Of a stretch of 64,000 nt of DNA, positions 22,469 to 32,328 are shown piece by piece. The position numbers and the translations under genes are program-made. The stretch is from Arthonia radiata (taxonomy: Eukaryota; Ascomycota; Arthoniomycetes; Arthoniales; Arthoniaceae), in contig PSQN01000017.1 in NCBI GenBank assembly GCA_002989075.1, positions 2,301,453 through 2,365,452 on the forward strand, given 5' to 3'. The notes under the pieces are model-generated. The model worked only from the letters and a program-made list of their open reading frames with translations, had not been told where the DNA came from and did no database searches. Position 1 is the stretch's first letter, and each line of letters starts with the position of its first letter.

Positions 22469-23665
22469 ATATCAATCCCGGGTCAAAGCGGCAGTGCCCT
22501 CACATATTGTTATGGCCACCTTGTAGGTCAGCGGGTGTTCGCCCCATCCAGGCCTTTCTGGTGGGAGAAGACGATTCCAATGCCTAAGCGCGGCCCGCAC
22601 GTTTCAGCGACGTATCCGGTAAGCGACCACGATGATGGGGCCGCAAACACTACCATTACGAGAAATTGAGGGCTGCGGCTTCTTGACCACAATCCGAACA
22701 CGGTGTCACTCGCCAGATGCGGGTGCCAGCGCTTAGTAAGCAAGTGTGAAGGACCTCCAGGCCAACATCGTGTCATTCTTGTCGGCCGCTTAGCGACTGT
22801 ACGAGCAGAAGCAGAGCCACGATCAGGGACTTGCGTCGCCACAGTTCTTTCGGATGCAAGCAGCGCTCTTGTTGATGGCAGACTCCTCGCATCCGCTTAG
22901 AGCATAACGAGCTCACTCTCCATACAACGACCAGGGCGATGCCACCGCTGCACCGTCACGCCATTTTCCGTCCTCATCTTTAACAACGCGCTGTTAGCCT
23001 ACCCTTGATCGCACCCTTACATATCGCGAAATATGATTGTGGTCATGAATCCGTATAGAATGTCTTATGCGTATAACCTCATGTCATCTTGAAGCGCACT
23101 CAGCTACTTTCTAGCAAGCTCGTATCAGTGCAACCAGTCCGCCCTTCTCGGTTCCTTCTTGTAGCCGCGCAAGCAGCCAGTGGTTTATGACAGCTTCACG
23201 TCACGCTCCAGATATGCGCTTGGCAATCCGCAAGCGCTTGAGAGAGTGCATACGGCGACATCATCGCGAGGTAAGTGGATACGTGTTAAGATATCTGAGC
23301 CATCAGTACGTACTCGCGTAGCAAGCTCGGCAGCCACGCTTGCTCCACCTAGTCTTGTATAGCTGCTAGAGGCTTTCTCTGCCACTTCATCTACGGCCAA
23401 AAAGGCAAGCAACGCAGAAAACGGAGGCATGACCAAGGCAAGCCCTCGATGAAGAGCATCAGCAATGCCTATGTCAACATAGAAATCGTGTAGCGTTAAT
23501 CATACAAACCGTGATTTGTCGTTCCATCAGCGCTGTCCTTACAGCCCTCTTTCGCCCTCAACACGATCCGCATGTTACCGAACTTCAGTCTTCATCACCA
23601 AATCCCGCACACAGCCTGTCCCACCCCATCCACCTCCGCATTCACCCTCCCCATTCCGACCCCTA
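22469..23665. other. 1.2-kb intergenic region, no gene seen
   Basis: Upstream region of the PAQR gene and 3' side of the dsRBD gene. Several short frames on both strands have no family resemblance. No RNA gene or repeat was recognised. Confidence 0.4.
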
Positions 23666-24862
23666 TCACCCCTCCATCATCCCCAACCTCCTCCCCCCCT
23701 CCCCCCTCAACCACTCCAACACCACCCTCGCACACTCATTCCTCGCATTCGTCTTGCCGAACACATCGTCGACCCGCGCGATCTCACTGCCATGTGGCGT
23801 CTTGACCGCGTCGTGTGCGCTGGGCAGGTACATGGACGGGAGGTGCGCTGTCACCGTCCAGTAGGGGTTGTGATTTTGATTTGAGTTTGCATCTGGGGTT
23901 TGGGGCTGGGTCATCTTGTAGATGGGCTGAGGGAGTCCAAGACGGAGGGAGAGGGTGTGCACTTGTTGGGGGTAAGTTTCTGTTTGGGCGTGTTTGGGGA
24001 TGGGCTTGGTGGTGTTGGTTGTGGTGGGTTTGTCAGGAGTGCGAGAAGTGGTCGAAGCGGTGGTGCTCGCGGAGTGAGTTGGTGAGAGGACGCGGCGGTC
24101 CTCTGGTCGCACCTCTGGCACCGCGCGAGGGACTGTTACTGCACCGTTCGCTTCTGGCGGGACTCTCTCGCCGTTCCCCTGCGACTGTGGACCGTCGCCA
24201 CTCGCCGCTTCAACACCATCCGCCGCCACGGCTCGCTCACCCCCCGACGTCGCAATGAACGACCGCACGGCCTCATTCCTCGGCTTCCGGCGCTTCACCC
24301 TCGGCACCTCCCCACTGTTCTCCCTCAATCACCCCACAGCCTCTCTCGCCGCGTTCGTCCGCGCGATCTTGACAGACGGGAACGCCTTCCCCGGCTCGAT
24401 GACCTTATCCAGCGGCTTCGGCAGTGTGACGGTGACTTTGAAAGCGGGTCTGCCGTGTTCGAGCACGTCCGTGCGGGTGAATATCGGTGTGCCTAGCCCG
24501 AGGGATTGGAAGAGTTCTGGGTTGTCAGTGTTGTGACCTTGGTGTAGCCATGGCAGTGGGGGTAACATACAGAGGAGGAGAGACAATGTAATAGGGAGGG
24601 GTGGGGAGATACCGTTCAAAAGACTGGTCCAGTTTAGACCGTCGGGCGAGCATGTCACGTCATGATATGGGTCGTTGCTATCGATGCTTGGTGGTAAGTT
24701 CCTTGGATGTGATGGCTGTTGCTCGCGAGCGGCAAGAGTGGCGTTCCGCTCCGCGAGCCATTCGGCGTAGGTCTGCGTTTTGAATTTCGTGTATTGAGGC
24801 TTTGAGGTGGGTTAGAACTGTTGAGGAGGAAGGTGTTGGAGGCTTACTTCTGAGTCTTCCAT
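23666..24862 (-). CDS. Protein with two double-stranded-RNA-binding domains, interrupted by an in-frame TGA
   Basis: Exons 24862-24848, 24799-24613 and 24516-23666. The 15-nt first exon (MEDSE) and the second exon (PQYTKFKTQTYAEWL ...) lead into a dsRBD: LFQSLGLGTPIFTRTDVL, GRPAFKVTVTLPKP, GKAFPSVKIARTNAAREAV. There the frame meets TGA at 24329-24331, where the domain's last helix would be expected to continue (next residues LRENSGEVPRVKRRKPR). The same frame then runs 221 codons to 23666 and encodes a second dsRBD: LSLRLGLPQPIYKM, then VDDVFGKTNARNECARVVLE. The predicted product is either 129 aa (stop used) or about 350 aa (stop bypassed, sequencing error or unrecognised splice). A linker of Thr/Ser/Pro-rich sequence separates the domains. 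The cellular role is unknown. Confidence 0.75.
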
Positions 24863-25654
24863 CTTGAGAGGAGGACGTTACCAAAGCAGGACGGAGGTCC
24901 AGCTTCAAGGTCCGAAGACGTTTGAGCCGATATTGGCGAACTGGCGCAACGAGAACGGGGATGGAAACAACATTGCTCGAGAAGTCAAAACAACAAATAC
25001 CCACGAAGACAAGAAGTGACAGCAACACAAGTGGACCACTCCCCAAATAAGGAAGTCAACTCTTGGCGTGTCGGAGAAAGGAGTGGGCGTTGTGGCACCA
25101 ACAGCACGGAAAGCGCTATCCGCCACAAGTACACATACAAATAACATAGATCTCAAATTTCACAGTATGTTCATATGTATCTGCTAGCTCTCGCGGTGTA
25201 CCTAGCGATAGTAAGAGACCAATAACCTCCGTCGTGTGAGATGTCAATAAGTAGTCTTAAGATTCCTCAGAACGCCAAAGGCCGTCTCGGTGTCGCCGGG
25301 CGGGCGTGATGCCGCGTGTGCAGAGTGCACTGCACTTCCGTCTCCTGCGTAAACTCCTCGGGGTATATGGTGGCGCGTTGAGAGGGACGTGCCGGGTGAT
25401 ATGATGACATGTGGTCAGGGTGGGCGCATCGTGGCCCAGATAGTTCTCGCCGGTACTCGTGTCAATGGGAGGTTGTGCCAGGATGTCGTCGCTCAAAATG
25501 TCCTGGGCCTCCTTCAACCCCGGAACAAAGGGGTCGAGTGAGCGATGGGCTTTATTGGCCATCAGCGTTCCGGTGATCAAATGTAGCGAGGTCGTGAGCT
25601 TGTAGTGATTAGGCCAGCCGGTTGTCTCGTAGATATGCTCTCTAGGATTGCAGC
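24863..25654. other. Intergenic region between dsRBD gene and somA
   Basis: About 790 bp containing the dsRBD promoter and the somA 3' side. A 107-codon minus-strand frame at 25257-25580 has no recognisable domain and is not called. Confidence 0.4.
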
Positions 25655-27825
25655 TCAGTGCGGATTGTCCGTCAACTCTGTCCCCATCCCACCACTCATG
25701 TCAAAGCCTTGCGTGCTGAAATCAAAATTGTTGGTGTCCCCGTCGACTTGTAAAAAGGAGTCAAAGTCAAAGCCGTCTAGTACGTCGGTCGTCGGATTGT
25801 TAAAATCAAAGTTGAAGTCCCCAATGTTGCTGTCAGCCTGCTCAAAGTCATTAGCACGTGGTCCACGAGTGTTTGCAATAGCGAGACGTACGTTAGCGTC
25901 GCCCACTCCGGCCATCCCGGCCATCTGCTGCTGTTCCATACCAGCCATAGCATCAGGCTGGGCGCCAGCTTGCGCTTGCATTCCATTTGGCCCGGCTGTG
26001 GGCTGTTGATTTCCATTGGGCTGTGTCTTACTCAGCACACTTGGTGGAGGATGAGGATCCACGGGCGTCGACGGTGTTGGTGTTGGCGGGTGTTGTGCTT
26101 CGGCTTCAGAGCTTGGCGTGGCACCAGCCTTCTTAGGCTGTTGCTTCGCTTTGCCGGCATCTTTCTTCGCAGGCTCTTTCTTCTTCGGGCCAGCGTCTTT
26201 ACCTCGCGGTGTTGGAGGCGCTTGGCCGGGCGCCGGCGATGACGGGTTCGTTCTCCCAGGCTGGTTCGCGGGTGCTTGTGGAGGCGGCATCGACCCTGGT
26301 GGTTGGCCTTGTGGGTTGCCGGCGGGGTTGTTGGGATTCTGCGGTTGCGGCTGACCGCCTTGGCCGAAGGGCTGCATGGCTTGCGGAAACTGGCCCCCCG
26401 GACCGCCAGGTCGCGGGCCTTGCATGCCCATAGGGCGCACTTGTCCATTCGGTCCTTGCATCATAGCCTGAGGGCCATTGGGCCCCATGCCGTTCGGTCG
26501 CATAGCGCCGTTCGGGAAGAAGTGCTGGCTCGCCATGGCCACTTGTTGCGCATTGTGAGCATCAAACATTCCAGGAGCTGGAGAGCCTCTTGTCACAGCC
26601 ATGCCGTCCGGTCGTGGTGATTGACCCATTTGTGAAGGATTGCGCTTCATGGGGTCATTGGGGCTAGGTGACTGTCCATTGCGCCGCGGTGATGTGCCGG
26701 GAGGCATTGCGAAGGGCATGTTCTGTTGGTTCATTATGGCTGGTTGACCAGTTGCGCCAGGTGGGCCCGTCTGCGAAGTCACTTCTTGTTCTTGTCTCGC
26801 CATAAGCAGTCGCCTCTTGTTCTGCTGTTCAAGCAACATTAGTTGCATCTGATAGTCGGCGAGTGCGCCTCCTTGAGGATTTTGCATTCTACTCTCGGGA
26901 TCCATCATGCCTGGGGATTAGTTAGTGATTGTTGCGATCCAAAGATATGTGAGATTGCGCCTACCCATGCCATTCATCAGACCGAACTGAGATGGATCCA
27001 TATTTCCAGGCATGTTCGGGGGCTGCCCTGGAGCTCCTGGATTCCCACCATTGCCCATTGCAGGATTAGGGAAACCGGCCTCGAGTCTTTGACGTTTTGG
27101 AGATGGCTGGTTGTCACCGGACATGGGCGATTGTGGTCGCTGGCCTTCCGCGCCGGCTTGTGTCATCTGGCCTTGTGGTACCATTGGGTTTCTTCGTTGA
27201 CTGTTCCCAAATTAGCTACGTCACTCGAACATCCATGCAGCGCGAAATACTCACAGGCTGTTCATCATTGCCTGTCCTTGCATTGAATTCATGCCGTTAC
27301 CCATCATGCGCCCAGCTGCCATTCGATTATTCATCATCATGTTCTGGTTCTTCATCCGCTGCGCCTCCGTGTTAGCCGACGCGCGTGCCTTAAACATCTA
27401 AGTAGACTCACGTTCGCGTTCTGCACGAATTGTTCGGCTTGTTTGTTCGGTGTCTGCATACGGCTGGCAGACCAGATATCCCAGAATGTGCAGAACCAAT
27501 CTTGCAGAAAGGACTCGTTGGATAGCTCAGCCCCAATGTCAGGGAGGGGCATCTTCTCAATCTTCTCGGAGATTTCATCTTTAGGCATGCCATCGGTTAT
27601 ACCATTCATATCGCGCCCACTGGGACTTGCCTTGGTGCGTTCTTTCGTCTCGACGAGACCTTTGTTGAATACTGCTTGAGCAAGGTCTGGTTGGCGAGTC
27701 TTCAGGAAGTAGTCGTATATGAGTGTCGGAAGTAATCGCTTAGGATCTTTGTAGCCGCCCATTTGTTGCTGGACACCACCCATGGGCGACGGCTCCGCCT
27801 TGATGCCCGGCGGTCGGTTATTCAT
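25655..27825 (-). CDS. somA: LisH transcriptional regulator SomA/Flo8 type
   Basis: Nuclear regulator of development and adhesion in the Flo8/SomA family (downstream of PKA in Aspergillus). Exons 27825-27412, 27364-27255, 27200-26965 and 26910-25655 give 671 aa; all junction phases agree. A LisH motif occupies ~30-60 (LLPTLIYDYFLKTRQPDLAQ), followed by ESFLQDWFCTFWDIWSA, a family hallmark. Met/Asn-rich and Gln/Pro/Gly-rich low-complexity regions fill the middle. A Lys-rich stretch (KKKEPAKKDAGKAKQQPKK) may be a nuclear localisation signal. The acidic aromatic C-terminus (DFNFDFNNPTTDVLDGFDFD) is typical. The frame is open upstream to 27861, where an acceptor-like CATAG suggests an additional 5' exon. 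Introns are 47-54 nt. Confidence 0.9.
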
Positions 27826-28998
27826 GGTGACTTGTGCGCCACTTGTCGGCAAATCGTCCAACTATGCGAAGCGTCAGGAGGAAAGACTCGACCTTAATGC
27901 CGGGACGCGACGTGTATGCGCAAGGCGAGCGCTGCGAGATGGGATCGAGGGTGAGATGACGCGACAACGGTAAGAGGAGACAAGTCCAGCCTCAGTCTTG
28001 GCTTGGCGCACTGTGGCGGACGTGCGAGCAGTCGAGCAATTGGTCCTCAGGGGACCTCCCCGACGTGAGAGACAGCAATGCGGTGCGGCAGAGATGAAGT
28101 CTGAAGATGGTGATGGGGGTGCAGTAGCGGAAAGATGATCGTCTGAGAAGGTTTGGAGAAATAGGTGCACGGAGTGGATGCGGGAGCGGCTGGGAAGCTA
28201 GTGAAGAGGAGAGGAGATAGGCACGGAGCACGGAAGATAGACCACTTCTCCCGTGCGCAACCAGTTTCAAAAATAGCTCCGAAGACTTCACTCGAGACGC
28301 GATGCTGGGGTGCTTGGGATGGGCAAGAAATTGTCGAAGATTGGGATGGTGATCGAGGGTGGGAAGGTGCAGTAGGGCGTGCGCGCAAGTGGTGGGACTG
28401 GACTGGGGGGGGTTGGAGATGGCGGAAATCTGGGGTCAAAGCTCGCGAAGATTGCCGACTTGGCCACTACATCTCTCTCGATGCCGCTCTCAACTCGCCT
28501 TTGATTCTCGTGCAGACGAGTCAAACACTCTTAGACAAGACGATCCCTCATTATCAGCATTATGCGCTCATCCTTCAGTATGCCGCCACCGCCTTGTTGT
28601 GCATTCGGCGCGAGTCAGGGGCGCGAGTCTCAGCAGCGCAAGCACCACGTGGAGCTGCCAGCGAATATATCGAAGCTTTCTTTTCCGCCCCCTGAGGTGA
28701 GCCTCAAATGCACCCATTGACCACCACTCGACGCTGTCATCTTCTTCGAGCCTTCGCCATGTGTCCTCACATATTTGAGACGTGTCTTGAATGCCTTCTT
28801 GCCCGTCTGGTGTGCGCTGCATCTACAGTCCTCTCATCCGATGAGCGTGAGTAGCCACCTACCGACTTGCAGAGGTCGTAGAATCAAGACCTGAAGTCGG
28901 CGTCTTGTGCTTACGGTCATCATTATGAATCGTTCCGAATAAGCGGCAGGGCTTCAATAGGAGGTTGAGTCCGATAGAATAGAGCTTCTTCGTTGTCA
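27826..28998. other. 1.2-kb region upstream of somA
   Basis: Probable somA promoter and long 5' UTR. An intron ending at about 27862 is likely. Frames on both strands here (for example 28165-28695 plus) show no domain and overlap each other, so none is called. Confidence 0.4.
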
Positions 28999-29824
28999 TC
29001 AATCCTCATCTGGAGGCATTTCGTCGTCAATGTATCTGATCAGAGACACTCGCATCTCCGTCGCATCATGTCCGCGCAACACGTCGCTGACGAAACGTGC
29101 CTCGATCTGAACTTGTATCTGCGCAAATCAGTATCACCTTCATGAGAGAGGAGGAGTCGTCTTTGCGCCAATATCGACCCTGCGCTAGAAACCAGACTCA
29201 CCATCTCAAGCGCGCCTCTCAGCACGCCGCAGAGAATATTAGAGTACCAAAGCTCTTCTTGCGCTTTGCCATCGTACGGCAGTTCCACGAAATCCGCAAA
29301 TGGGTTCTCGTCAAAAATGAGCGAGAATGCATTCCCATCTGCACTCCAATTCGTGACTGTAGGTGTGATGTTGAGGAATGCCTTGAAGCCAACCTGATGC
29401 GTGTCAGAGTCCGCCGCGGGGCGTACGTTGGGTTAGCAAGACTCCAGTATCACATACCTTGGAGATGGCTTCTCCCGTTTCTCTAAAGCTTCCGCATCGA
29501 CCTGTACCTGACCTTGCCATGAAGTCCTCGATCAATCGCAGCCCAATGTTGTAGCCCATCTTATCGAGCTGCTTGTTGACTTCCTCGTAATTGCTGTCAA
29601 AGTCGCGACATAGCTGGGCTACTATCGTGCCGTAAGTGAGTGTGACTAATTCGGCGTTGACCTTATCCATCCGCGTTCTTCATTGTGCCATCAGTATGCG
29701 CTTTTGAGTATTTCACATGAGCTCTTCTTACTTCCATATGCTACGATGGATTAGCTGGAACGTGACGACTCATCCAAATCACTCACTCTTCGCCCACGCG
29801 CGTCAGCTTGCTCGAAGTACTCAT
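28999..29824 (-). CDS. BET3: TRAPP complex core subunit BET3 (TRAPPC3)
   Basis: Core subunit of TRAPP, the Rab1/Ypt1 exchange factor acting in ER-Golgi traffic. Five exons: 29824-29787, 29740-29732, 29677-29458, 29393-29202, 29118-28999 (192 aa, whole codons). The second exon is only 9 nt (C ATA TGG AA) and is needed to give EDIWKTRMDKVNAEL, matching the family's E-x-W-K-x-x-x-K-V-N. The core follows: TLTYGTIVAQLC, EEVNKQLDKMGYNIGLRL, RCGSFRETGEAISKVGFKAF with the conserved palmitoylation-type Cys, ITPTVTNWS and LWYSNILCGVLRGALEM. The C-terminus is acidic (DDEMPPDED). It shares a divergent promoter with cwf17. Confidence 0.95.
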
Positions 29825-30243
29825 AATGAAGTGCTTCGAGCCTTCGAGCACGACTGTTTGCGTTTACTTCCTGTACCTAGAGATCATCCAAATGTTTGAG
29901 GGACCCTCCGGTTTAACAGGCTCTGGACCACTGGGTTCAACAAGATGTTCGCTTAATGTGATCGATTTGACTTGCGCTTGAAATCCTAGAAGGCTCAAGA
30001 CGCTAGCAATCGCAGGTGAAAGTCTTTCACACTCGGTTTTGGGAGACTTCTGGGGTATGCATTCACGCATGCACGTGCGAGGCATGCCAGAGAAAATCCG
30101 AGTGCACGGACCACATTGAAGATATGTTGAAGACCGCAGAGACTGGACGCACGTCTACCCGCCTCGACTCTGCATCGCAACCACTGAAGGAGCTTCTCGA
30201 CTTCGACACGATCCCACCGCCAGCAAACATCATCAGCGCCAAC
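29825..30243. other. Divergent promoter between BET3 and cwf17
   Basis: A 419-bp intergenic region. The cwf17 frame is open upstream to 30016 but that extension (HTRFWETSGVCIHACTCEAC) has no family resemblance, so I treat it as leader. Confidence 0.45.
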
Positions 30244-31573
30244 ATGTCGGGCGAGAAGAGAGCAGCGTCGAGCTCCTTCAGCTCAGGGCAGCTGGTGAAG
30301 AAGCAAAAGTCGGATGCCAACATGAGCAACAGCAGAGCGCTCACGAATGGGACATCGCATACTGGTGCCCTGATACAATCGGTATGCGCCTCTTTACACT
30401 ATTCTTCAGCCCGTTGAGCTAAAGCTATTGGCAAAGGCGGGACGTCTCGCTGATTCGGATTGCGCTGATGTAGGCACAACGACCCAGTGGCCTTAATGCT
30501 CCGGTCATGGAACTCACAGGTACGGCCTTCCTTTGCGATACTTATTGCTTGGTTGGCTAACAGAACGTGGCGCAGGTCATACCGGCGAGGTTTTCGTGAC
30601 GAGATTCGATCGCAGCGGAGAGAATATCGCATCCGGCTCAGCAGATCGATCCATCAGTAAGAGTGCACACAATCTCGAAGTGGAAAAGCACAGCTAATAT
30701 CAAGACAGTGCTGTGGAGGGCAAGAGGCGACTGCAACAACTATGGCGTGTTGCATGGGCACAGAGGCGCAGTACTAGACCTACAATATGCTCGCGACCCA
30801 CGGATACTCTTCTCCGCCTCCGCAGATGCAACGATCGCCAGCTGGGACACGCAGACTAGTCAGCGAATACGAAGGCATGAGGGCCACGATGACGTTGTAA
30901 ATACGCTCGAGATCACAAAGAGAGGAGCAGAAATGCTTGTCAGCGGCAGTGACGATGGCACTATCGGCGTGAGCTGTCACCAAAGACATTAGTCCAACGC
31001 CAAAATGGAGACTGATATGCTTTGCAGATATGGGATCCGCTTCAAAAGGCGGCAGCCGACTACATTGAGACGGATTTACCAATCACCGCAGTCGCTATGC
31101 CAGAAGCAGGTAACGAGATCTATGTTGGAGATGTCTCGCCTGACATTAAAATCTACGACGTACGCAAGAAGGGAGTCGTCAATATTTTGAAAGGTCACGC
31201 CGATCTTGTCACCTCTTTAGAAGTCTCGCCCGACTCGCAATACCTCCTCTCAAATTCACACGATTCGACTGTAAGGACGTGGGACATTCGGCCATTCGCG
31301 CCTGAGGACCGACACGTACGAGCATACGACGGCGCGCCAACGTTCCTAGAGAAGAATTTATACAAAGCTGTGTGGGATCAGGATGGCAAGAGGATCGCTG
31401 CTGGTAGCGGTGATCGAACAGCCGTAGTGTGGGAGGTGCGCACTGGCAGGCTACTTCACAAACTTCCAGGTCACAAAGGGGCTGTCAACGACGTTCGATT
31501 TTCGCCAGCAGAGCCGTCGGTGCTACTTTCTGGCTCCACTGACCGTAATTTGATGCTCGGCGAGCTCAAGTGA
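30244..31573 (+). CDS. cwf17: U5 snRNP 40-kDa WD40 protein (Cwf17/SNRNP40)
   Basis: Seven-bladed WD40 protein of the U5 snRNP, part of the spliceosome core. Exons 30244-30381, 30474-30519, 30576-30656, 30709-30968 and 31028-31573 give 356 aa with whole codons. After a basic N-terminus (KRAASSSF ... VKKQKSD) the first blade reads MELTGHTGEVFVTRFDRSG with ENIASGSADRSIMLW. Later repeats include GVLHGHRGAVLDLQYARDPR, NILKGHADLVTSLEVSPDSQ, DSTVRTWDIRPFAP and LPGHKGAVNDVRFSP. The RTWDIRPF motif is characteristic of this orthologue group. All introns are short (52-92 nt) GT-AG. Confidence 0.95.
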
Positions 31574-32328
31574 AGAAAGTGGCAATCTTGTATAGACGCA
31601 TTCATCCGGAGTACCTGCTATGGTGCATTACACGCAGCAGCAGCCACTGTCAACGTCAAGACGAAGGCTTCCCAAAGACACCACAGGCAGTCGATGCGAC
31701 AAGTATCAGATCAGAGCCGCTACGAAAGCAGTCGATTACATGATCTACGTGCATGCAAAGCCAGGCCGCGATGCGATCTGATGCACGTTTGGTGAGTTTA
31801 GTCGAGGGGCGATCCATTGGCTGAGCATTCTCGCCCCCGAGTTTCACCCTCATTGTGCAACGACGCTTTCCTTTGGATGGCCAGTTTGCCTCGCTGCGTC
31901 GCAGAAATATTCGACAAATCCACAACACTCAGAAATGTCCAAAGGATTGTGATAAACAGGTGATACGGTACATGCGACACGCAACAGCGTCAGAGTGTGC
32001 TCTGTGACCAAAGTCACACGACGAGACAGAGGTACTCAAAACACAGCTTCCAATTCATGGAGACTTTCCCTAGCTTCTTTTCTTCATGTCCGCAATTCTT
32101 TTCTTTTTCGAGTCGGACATCTCAAAGGCGTGCGTGTTTACAAATGGGGTCTAACACCTGCATAACGGGTAAACACTAGGACGCGTCTGCCTGCAAGATC
32201 ACACCTGCTATGACCTCTCCTTACTTTCTCGTCTTTCTTTGGGCTTTGTCGTGTCCGCTCCCTTCCTTTTCCTCATTGTCGCTGTGGTTGTAGAGGTTGG
32301 ACAGGTTGCACCTCGCTGAAGAGCGGAC
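31574..32328. other. Intergenic region, promoter of two-TM protein
   Basis: About 755 bp. The 3' half is pyrimidine-rich (runs of TTTC/TTTTCTT near 32080-32110 and 32220-32280), typical of fungal promoters near the start site. No gene is supported. Confidence 0.45.

Noticed and set aside
23500-24300. Plus-strand Pro/Ser/His-rich frames opposite the dsRBD gene
   Set aside because: Antisense shadows of the GC-rich dsRBD coding sequence.
25257-25580. 107-codon minus-strand frame next to somA
   Set aside because: No recognisable domain or splice partner; likely chance frame in 3' UTR.
28165-28695. 176-codon plus-strand frame upstream of somA
   Set aside because: Overlaps opposite-strand frames of equal length, no family similarity.
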